NCBI GenBank assembly: GCA_023457475.1
Contig: JAEWLO010000455.1
Coordinates: forward strand, 1 to 21,622
Source: Pseudomonadota bacterium
GTDB lineage: Bacteria > Pseudomonadota > Gammaproteobacteria > Xanthomonadales > Xanthomonadaceae
DNA: 21,622 bases
Direction: 5' to 3'
Each line of letters starts with the position of its first letter. Within the stretch, counting starts at the first letter, position 1. Positions 1 through 5,055 of the stretch are shown here, piece after piece. Below the pieces are notes generated by a model. That model was not told the DNA's origin. It was given only the letters and a program-made list of their open reading frames with translations, and searched no databases. A program made the translations under genes and the position numbers.

Positions 1-3
1 ACG

Positions 4-26
4 GTAGCGCCGGCCGTTGGCCGGCC
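4..26 (+). repeat. SMAG-type GTAG palindromic repeat, unit A
   Basis: The 23-base unit begins with GTAG and continues into GCGCCGGCC, GTT and GGCCGGCC, so it can fold into a GC-rich hairpin. The same unit recurs at 21587-21609 and, inverted, at 12598-12620 and (one mismatch) 52-74. Repeats of this form, with a GTAG end, are known as SMAG elements of Stenotrophomonas maltophilia. It lies downstream of mesD and may act as an RNA-processing or termination hairpin. Confidence 0.8.
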
Positions 27-40
27 ATCATGAATGATGG
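25..40. repeat. Perfect 7-bp inverted repeat between two SMAG units
   Basis: CCATCAT and ATGATGG are separated by GA. The palindrome sits between the inverted SMAG units at 4-26 and 52-74, so the whole 4-74 block can fold as one long compound hairpin. Role unknown. Confidence 0.6.
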
Positions 41-51
41 AGCATCCCGAG

Positions 52-74
52 GGCCGGCCAACGGCGGGCGCTAC
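52..74 (-). repeat. SMAG-type repeat, unit B (inverted)
   Basis: This is the reverse complement of unit A with one mismatch, ending in CTAC (GTAG on the minus strand). Together with unit A it forms a facing pair, an arrangement common for SMAG dimers. It begins 27 bases past the mesD stop codon. Confidence 0.8.
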
Positions 75-80
75 CGGTTC

Positions 81-99
81 TTCATCCCGCGGCGATGAA
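81..99 (-). terminator. Candidate mesD 3' hairpin
   Basis: TTCATC and GATGAA form a 6-bp stem around a 7-base loop, starting three bases past the mesD stop. No T-run follows on the minus strand, so it is a weak intrinsic terminator at best. The SMAG pair beyond it may contribute. Confidence 0.3.
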
Positions 100-101
100 A
101 G

Positions 102-1130
102 CTAGGCCGAAAGCTCTTCGCGGATGATTTTCGCGCCGGCGCTGAGCGCCTGCAGCTTGCCCCGGGCCACGTCGCGTGCCAGCGGTGCCATGCCGCAGTT
201 GGTGGACGGGTAGAGCTTGTCGGCATCCACGAACTTCAAGGCCCTGCGGAGGGTGTTGGCCACGTCCTGCGGGGTTTCGACGGTGTTGGAGGCCACGTCG
301 ATGGCCCCCACCATCACCTTCTTGCCGCGCACCAGTTCGATCAGGTCGATCGGTACGTGCGAGTTGTGGCATTCCAGCGAGATGATGTCGAGGCTGGAGG
401 TCTGCAGCTTCGGGAAGGACTCCTCGTATTGACGCCACTCCGATCCCAGCGTCTGCTTCCAGTCGGTGTTGGCCTTGATGCCGTAGCCGTAGCAGATATG
501 CACGGCGGTCTCGCACTTGAGTCCTTCGACCGCCCGCTCCAGGGCGGCCACACCCCAGTCGTTCACTTCGTCGAAGAACACGTTGAAGGCCGGCTCGTCG
601 AACTGGATGATGTCGACACCCGCCGCCTCCAGTTCCCTCGCCTCCTGATTGAGGAGGGTTGCGAACTCCCAGGCGAGCTTTTCGCGGCTCTTGTAGTGGG
701 CGTCATACAGGGTGTCGATCATGGTCATCGGACCCGGCAAGGCCCACTTGATCGGCTGCGCGGTCTGGCTGCGCAGGAACCTGGCGTCCTCGACGAACAC
801 CGGCTTCGGACGGCTCACGGCCCCCACAACGGTCGGCACGCTGGCGTCGTAGCGGTTGCGGATCCGGACGGTTTCACGCTTCTGGAAATCAACACCTTCG
901 AGATGTTCGATGAAGGTGGTAACGAAGTGCTGCCGCGTCTGCTCACCATCGCTGACGATGTCGATACCGGCGTGCTGTTGTTCCTGCAAGGACAGGCGCA
1001 GGGCGTCGCGCTTGCCTTCGATCAGTTCTTCATCTTCCAGCTTCCAGGGAGACCAGAGCTTCTCGGGCTGTGCGAGCCAGGAAGGCTTGGGCAGGCTACC
1101 GGCGGTCGACGTGGGCAGTAGTTTCTTCAT
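102..1130 (-). CDS. mesD: Core methionine synthase MesD (MetE C-terminal-domain type)
   Basis: Predicted cytoplasmic enzyme that methylates homocysteine to methionine. The 342-residue protein corresponds only to the catalytic C-terminal half of MetE and lacks the N-terminal barrel. Zinc and homocysteine ligands are recognisable: the FDEP motif at 177-180, His211-x-Cys213, Glu253 (SLECHN) and Cys312 (STNCGM), matching the His/Cys/Glu/Cys set of MetE. The MKKLLPTS start at 1130 is preferred over an upstream in-frame start at 1199, which would add 23 residues and overlap mesX. The Shine-Dalgarno is weak. It is the last gene of the msuE-like/mesX/mesD operon, 46 bases after mesX. Established knowledge: the MesD family works in aerobic bacteria together with MesX (DUF1852) and requires oxygen. 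The adjacency to mesX makes this call firm; the methyl donor here is inferred, not shown. Confidence 0.9.
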   Translation of the reverse strand: MKKLLPTSTAGSLPKPSWLAQPEKLWSPWKLEDEELIEGKRDALRLSLQEQQHAGIDIVSDGEQTRQHFVTTFIEHLEGVDFQKRETVRIRNRYDASVPTVVGAVSRPKPVFVEDARFLRSQTAQPIKWALPGPMTMIDTLYDAHYKSREKLAWEFATLLNQEARELEAAGVDIIQFDEPAFNVFFDEVNDWGVAALERAVEGLKCETAVHICYGYGIKANTDWKQTLGSEWRQYEESFPKLQTSSLDIISLECHNSHVPIDLIELVRGKKVMVGAIDVASNTVETPQDVANTLRRALKFVDADKLYPSTNCGMAPLARDVARGKLQALSAGAKIIREELSA

Positions 1131-1176
1131 CGGGTGCGTTTCTTGTGTCCAATAGGCAATAGGGGAAATCAACAGA

Positions 1177-2154
1177 TCAGCGCGCCGCCCACTGCTCAAG
1201 CACCGTGCGGTAGGGCTTGATGAAGTGCTCTTCGGTGAACCGGCCCTGCTTCACGGCGAGCTGGCTGCGCTCTTCGCGGTCGTAGACGATGCGGGTGGAC
1301 GAATAGTCCTGGTGCTTGAGGCTGGGCTGGTAGACCTTCCCGGCCACCGAGTTGGCGTTGTAGATCTCCGGGCGGTAGATCTTCTGGAAGGCTTCCATCG
1401 TGCTGATGGTGCCGATCAGCTCCAGGTTCGAGTAATCGCCCAGCAGATCGCCCTGGAAGTAGAACGCCAGCGGCGCGACACTGCCCGGCGGCATGAAGTA
1501 GCGGACCTGCAGCCCCATCTTGTCGAAGTACTGGTCGGTGGGTGAGAACTCGCCCTGCCGGTACTCCACACCCAGGATGGGATGCTGGTTCTCGGTGCGG
1601 TGGTAGGTCTTGCTGCTGGAAACGCTGATGCAGATCACGGGCGACTTGCTGAACTGCGCGCGGTAGGCGTCCGATTCGAGGAAGTGCTTGAACAGCTTGC
1701 CATGCAGGTCGCCAAAGCCTTCCGGAATGCCGAAGCTGGCCTTGCCTTCGTTGCTGGCAGGCAGCACCACGCTGAAGTCGTAGTCGCGCACATAGGACGA
1801 AAAGTTGTTGCCGACGATGCCTTCCGTGCGTGCACCGGTGCGGGTATCGACGATGGTCGGCCGCAGCACCTCGATCAGCGGGAACGGATCGCGGCCGCTG
1901 TCGCCATCGATGTGCATCGCGACGGAGATGATGTCCAGCTCGACCGCATAGCGGTCCGCCCCCGGGTTGTCCCAGTGCGCGAGATCGTTGAATCGGTTGT
2001 TGATCATCCCGAGCGTGTTGCGCAGGTTTTCCTGCCGACGCTCACCCCGGGCCAGGTTGGCGAAGTTGGTGGTGATGCGGGTTCCGTCCGCCGGTTGGTA
2101 GTGCTCATCGAAGGGAATGCGCGTGATGCTGAAAGTGAAGTCGTTGTTCGTCAT
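1177..2154 (-). CDS. mesX: MesX, DUF1852 partner of MesD
   Basis: The 325-residue soluble protein has no signal peptide or membrane segment and is recognised as DUF1852 from its overall sequence, for example the FSITRIPFDEHYQPADGTR start, the NFANLARGERRQENLRNTL stretch and GLQVRYFMPPG. DUF1852 proteins (MesX) are required for MesD-type methionine synthesis. I see no cofactor motif that would settle the chemistry; oxygen dependence of the pathway and the flavin reductase next door suggest a flavin-linked oxidative step, which is inference. The start is set at MTNNDF (2154); an in-frame ATG at 2184 would add ten residues, and neither has a good ribosome binding site. It lies 87 bases after the reductase gene; that gap carries two CATCCGG copies 21 bases apart. 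Confidence 0.9.
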   Translation of the reverse strand: MTNNDFTFSITRIPFDEHYQPADGTRITTNFANLARGERRQENLRNTLGMINNRFNDLAHWDNPGADRYAVELDIISVAMHIDGDSGRDPFPLIEVLRPTIVDTRTGARTEGIVGNNFSSYVRDYDFSVVLPASNEGKASFGIPEGFGDLHGKLFKHFLESDAYRAQFSKSPVICISVSSSKTYHRTENQHPILGVEYRQGEFSPTDQYFDKMGLQVRYFMPPGSVAPLAFYFQGDLLGDYSNLELIGTISTMEAFQKIYRPEIYNANSVAGKVYQPSLKHQDYSSTRIVYDREERSQLAVKQGRFTEEHFIKPYRTVLEQWAAR

Positions 2155-2241
2155 GGCCTGGGGGTCTGGCTGGCGGAATGGCATCCGGATACAGGTCGAT
2201 CACATCCGGCGTTCAGAGGGACGTTGGGCACGGCAGCGGCG

Positions 2242-2823
2242 TCAGGCGGCCACACCGTCCCCGGCAGCGGCCGGCAGGGCACGACGCGACAACGCCATCA
2301 ACGGCAGCGCCCGCTCCACCGCCAGCCGCGCCCGCTGCAGCAGGGCCTCGTTGTGCACGCGGCCCTCCACGAAATCACGGTCGGTGGCGTAGACCCCCAA
2401 CGGCAGCGTGCGGGCCTGGAAGAAGCTGAAAAGCGGTCGCAGCTGGTGGTCAATCATCAGCGCATGGCGCTCGCTGCCGCCGGTGGCGGCCAGCAGGATC
2501 GGCGTGTCGACCAGGGCGTCCTGGTCGATGAAGTCGAAGAAATGCTTGAACAGGCCGGTGTACGAGCCCCGGTACACCGGGGTGACCACCACCACCACGT
2601 CGGCCTGTTCGACCGTGGCCAGTTCCCGCTCCACGGTCTCGGGCAGCTGGGAACGCCAAAGCGCGCCGGCCAGTTGGGGGGCCAGCTCGCCCAGTTCGAT
2701 CAGGTGCGGCTCGCACGGGGCATATTCACCCATCAGGTCCAGCAGCTGCTCGGCGAGGGTGGCCGCCCGGGAGGGGCGCTGCAGCCCGCCGGACACAGCG
2801 ACGATACGGAGGGGGAGAGTCAT
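2242..2823 (-). CDS. NAD(P)H-dependent FMN reductase, MsuE/SsuE family
   Basis: The 193-residue flavodoxin-like reductase is predicted to reduce FMN with NAD(P)H in the cytoplasm and release FMNH2. The N-terminal SGGLQRPSRAATL loop (11-23) is the phosphate-binding segment. TPVYRGSYTGLFKHFFDFI (81-99) is the typical flavin-binding signature of the MsuE/SsuE group, and ATGGSERHALMIDHQLRPLF follows at about 113-132. In other bacteria such enzymes feed alkanesulfonate monooxygenases, but no monooxygenase is encoded here. It is the first gene of an operon with mesX and mesD, so it probably supplies reduced flavin or electrons to MesX/MesD (inference). The last 15 or so residues are Ala-rich and probably disordered. 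Transcription would start in the 75-base gap shared with metR. Confidence 0.85.
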   Translation of the reverse strand: MTLPLRIVAVSGGLQRPSRAATLAEQLLDLMGEYAPCEPHLIELGELAPQLAGALWRSQLPETVERELATVEQADVVVVVTPVYRGSYTGLFKHFFDFIDQDALVDTPILLAATGGSERHALMIDHQLRPLFSFFQARTLPLGVYATDRDFVEGRVHNEALLQRARLAVERALPLMALSRRALPAAAGDGVAA

Positions 2824-2829
2824 GCCCCG

Positions 2830-2858
2830 ATGCTAGCCAGGGCCATCCATGACGTAAA
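2830..2858 (-). promoter_or_regulatory. Candidate promoter of the msuE-like/mesX/mesD operon
   Basis: On the minus strand, TTTACG (2853-2858) and TAGCAT (2830-2835) are spaced by 17 bases, each 4/6 to the sigma-70 consensus. Transcription would start just before the msuE-like ATG, giving a very short leader. The imperfect -35 fits a promoter that needs a LysR-type activator. Confidence 0.4.
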
Positions 2859-2872
2859 ATGGTATTACTTCA
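2850..2872. promoter_or_regulatory. Candidate MetR operator (imperfect 23-bp palindrome)
   Basis: The outer arms TGA/TCA and inner arms GTAA/TTAC are arranged symmetrically, giving 8 of 11 matching base pairs around a central G. It covers the -35 box of the reductase operon and lies 26 bases before metR, the usual place for a LysR-family site controlling a divergent operon and its own gene. It resembles the enteric MetR TGAA-N5-TTCA box only in its outer edges. A 9-base direct repeat, CATCCATGA, flanks it at 2844-2852 and 2875-2883. Confidence 0.5.
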
Positions 2873-2898
2873 CACATCCATGAGCGGGATTCATCGTC

Positions 2899-3813
2899 AT
2901 GCTGGAGCGTATCCATCTGAGCATCGTGCAGCAGGTCGAGCTGCAGGGGTCGCTGACGGCCGCCGCCGGCGTGCTCAACCTGACCCAATCGGCCCTGAGC
3001 CACAGCATGAAAAAGCTGGAACAGCAGCTGGGCACCGACGTCTGGCTGCGCGAAGGCCGCAGCCTGCGCCTGACCCAGGCCGGCCAGTACCTGCTGGCCG
3101 TGGCCAACCGCGTGCTGCCGCAGCTGGACCTGGCCGAGGAGCGCCTGGGCCAGTTCGCGCAGGGCGAACGCGGCGCACTGCGCATCGGCATGGAATGCCA
3201 CCCCTGCTACCAGTGGCTGCTGAAGATCGTCTCGCCTTACCTGGCCGCATGGCCCGACGTGGATGTAGACGTGAAGCAGAAGTTCCAGTTCGGCGGCATC
3301 GGGGCCCTGTTCGGGTATGAGATCGACCTGCTGGTCACCCCCGACCCGCTGTTGAAGCCCGGCCTGACGTTTGTGCCGGTCTTCGATTACGAGCAGGTGC
3401 TCGTGGTAGCCAAGGATCATGCGCTGGCCTCGGCGGAGTACGTGAAGCCGCGCCAGCTCACTCAGGAAATCCTCATCAGCTACCCCGTGCCGTTCGAGCG
3501 CCTGGACATCTACAACCAGTTCCTGCTGCCGGCCGGCGTCACACCCCGTCGCCACAAGACCATCGAAACCACCGACATCATGATGCAGATGGTGGCCAGC
3601 GGCCGCGGCGTGGCCGCGATGCCGCGGTGGCTGGTGGAGGAATATGCCGCCCGCATGCCGGTAGTGCCGGTGCGCCTGGGCGCGCGCGGCATTCCCAAGC
3701 AGATCTACCTGGGCGCGCGCGAGTCGGACACTGCGATTGACTATCTTCGCGCGTTTGTCGACCTGGCCCGGGGTGGCGCTACGGGTGTCGGTGCCGGGCC
3801 TGCAGACCACTGA
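2899..3813 (+). CDS. metR: LysR-family methionine regulator MetR
   Basis: The 304-residue LysR-type regulator has an N-terminal winged helix-turn-helix (SLTAAAGVLNLTQSALSHSM at 18-37) and a substrate-binding domain. Several stretches match E. coli MetR closely: MECHPCYQWL at 98-107 (E. coli IECHSCIQWL), PVFDYEQVLVVAKDHALAS, and SYPVPFERLDIYNQFLLPAGV. MetR uses homocysteine as coregulator and activates metE-type genes. It is divergent from the msuE-like/mesX/mesD operon across 75 bases and its stop overlaps the next start codon, so it probably controls both arms. Whether it also acts on metE at 18447 cannot be seen from this sequence. Confidence 0.9.
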   Translation: MLERIHLSIVQQVELQGSLTAAAGVLNLTQSALSHSMKKLEQQLGTDVWLREGRSLRLTQAGQYLLAVANRVLPQLDLAEERLGQFAQGERGALRIGMECHPCYQWLLKIVSPYLAAWPDVDVDVKQKFQFGGIGALFGYEIDLLVTPDPLLKPGLTFVPVFDYEQVLVVAKDHALASAEYVKPRQLTQEILISYPVPFERLDIYNQFLLPAGVTPRRHKTIETTDIMMQMVASGRGVAAMPRWLVEEYAARMPVVPVRLGARGIPKQIYLGARESDTAIDYLRAFVDLARGGATGVGAGPADH

Positions 3814-4691
3814 TGTCAGACGGTATGCACGACTTCATCAACGCCTGTTCATTGGAAGTGGCCGCCAAGGCCATGCCCGCGCTGCGCGGGGAAGCAGGCC
3901 GCATCGCGCGCGGCACGACGATTTCCATTCCCTACCTGCCGAGCGAGAGCGACGACGCGCGGCTGGCCGCGGCGCGCACGGTGCGGGCACTGGGCTTGGA
4001 GCCGATGCCGCATCTTTCTGCCCGTCGCATCGAGTCGCGCGCGGCACTTGAGCGCTTCCTCGACCGCGCGGTCGCCGAGGCCGGCGTTGAACGCTGCCTG
4101 CTGATCGCCGGTGATCTGTCCCGGCCCGCGGGGCCGTTTCCAGACAGCGCCTCGCTTATCGAGACCGGCCTTCTGGAGCGCGCCGGTATCCGGACCGTGG
4201 GCGTGGGCGGACATCCGGAAGGCCATCCGGTGATGGCCGTCGCCGAGCGGTGGCATGCACTGGAGACCAAGTGCCGCAGCATCGAAGAACGCGGCATGGC
4301 ACCTCTGATCATCACGCAGTTCGCCTTCGATGCCGAGGTTGTACTGGCCTGGCTGCAGGCGCTGCGTAACCGCGACATCATCCATCCGGTACTGGTGGGA
4401 ATTCCAGGACCCGCCAGCATCCCGAGACTGATCCGCTATGCGGCGATGTGCGGCGTGGGGGCGAGTGCATCGGCGCTGTCCCGGTACGGCATCTCGATCG
4501 GCCGGCTGGTGGGCACCGCCGGGCCGGATGTCTTCGTGGACCGTCTGGTAAGCGGATTGACGCCGGGCCACGGCCGGGTCAGCCCTCACCTCTTTCCGTT
4601 TGGCGGTATCGCGACTTCGCTGGCGTGGTTGGAGCGGTACCGGCACCGGATGGGTGCCGCCGGAGTGGGGGCCGTTGGCCGGCCCTCGTGA
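3813..4691 (+). CDS. Divergent methylenetetrahydrofolate reductase (MetF-like)
   Basis: The 292-residue protein has the length and motif order of MetF (E. coli 296), which makes 5-methyl-THF with FAD. Recognisable are PHLSA (66-70), LLIAGDLSRPAG with Asp101 in place of the RGD aspartate, HPEGHP (134-139, MetF YPEVHPE) and IITQFAFD with Gln169 (MetF TQFFFD). The MetF SFEFFPP segment reads ISIPYLPSES (37-46), so the catalytic Glu (E. coli Glu28) appears to be Pro40. The reaction may therefore be altered, or another residue may stand in. The ATG shares its A with the metR stop (TGATG), so translation is coupled to metR. Context suggests it supplies or handles methyl-THF for MesD/MesX, which is inference. 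The last residues (GAVGRPS) are encoded by a SMAG-like fragment. Confidence 0.8.
   Translation: MSDGMHDFINACSLEVAAKAMPALRGEAGRIARGTTISIPYLPSESDDARLAAARTVRALGLEPMPHLSARRIESRAALERFLDRAVAEAGVERCLLIAGDLSRPAGPFPDSASLIETGLLERAGIRTVGVGGHPEGHPVMAVAERWHALETKCRSIEERGMAPLIITQFAFDAEVVLAWLQALRNRDIIHPVLVGIPGPASIPRLIRYAAMCGVGASASALSRYGISIGRLVGTAGPDVFVDRLVSGLTPGHGRVSPHLFPFGGIATSLAWLERYRHRMGAAGVGAVGRPS
4670..4684 (+). repeat. Partial SMAG core at the 3' end of the MetF-like gene
   Basis: The 15 bases GGCCGTTGGCCGGCC match the inner part of the SMAG units exactly, but the GTAG end is missing. It lies inside the coding sequence, just before the stop at 4689-4691. Confidence 0.5.
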
Positions 4692-4735
4692 ACCCCTACA
4701 GCCTGCCGCTCAAGATGTCCGCGGGCTTCGACGGC

Positions 4736-4999
4736 TCAGCGCACGTTCCCCATCGATATCAGGAATGACATCAGTGCCAGCACATAGCATGCAACCAGTG
4801 CCACACCGATGATTCGCTTTCTTGCCTCGGCCAGCGAGGCCGAAACACCTGCACAGGCGACGGCCGCAAGCGCGCCGACGATGAACAGCTGCCCTGCCGC
4901 CAACATGCCCGCGCCGGCTCCGGAGGTAAACAGCAACCAGCCGGAAAGCACTCCGCACAGCAACGACAGCGCCGCCGAGAGATGCCAGAAAATCTTCAC
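4736..4999 (-). CDS. Small three-helix membrane protein, unknown function
   Basis: The 87-residue very hydrophobic protein has three likely membrane helices at about 5-25, 30-52 and 63-83, separated by a short basic loop (EARKR near 58-62). I do not recognise the family. A GTG start at 4997-4999 is preferred because GGAG sits 8 bases upstream; the longer ATG form from 5056 would overlap the stop of the upstream gene and run through the hairpin at 5021-5045. It follows the large VWA gene on the same strand and converges with the MetF-like gene, 44 bases apart. Inner-membrane location is inferred from hydrophobicity alone. Confidence 0.65.
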   Translation of the reverse strand: MKIFWHLSAALSLLCGVLSGWLLFTSGAGAGMLAAGQLFIVGALAAVACAGVSASLAEARKRIIGVALVACYVLALMSFLISMGNVR

Positions 5000-5020
5000 T
5001 GCTTCTGCTCCGGAAGAGAA

Positions 5021-5045
5021 GCCCGGCTGCACGATGCAGCCGGGC
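5021..5045 (-). terminator. Intrinsic terminator-like hairpin after the VWA gene
   Basis: GCCCGGCTGCA and its exact complement form an 11-bp perfect stem around a 3-base loop. On the minus strand it starts 10 bases past the VWA stop and is followed by TTCTCTTCC, a modest pyrimidine tract. It separates the large gene from the small membrane protein gene. Confidence 0.7.
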
Positions 5046-5055
5046 AAATGGCCCA

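Noticed and set aside
357..1121. 254-codon plus-strand frame opposite mesD
   Set aside because: It is a shadow of mesD on the other strand; the minus-strand frame encodes the conserved zinc-ligand motifs of a methionine synthase.
102..1130. mesD as a truncated or decayed metE
   Set aside because: The frame is intact, all zinc ligands are present, and the neighbour is MesX, so it is a MesD-family enzyme and not a remnant.
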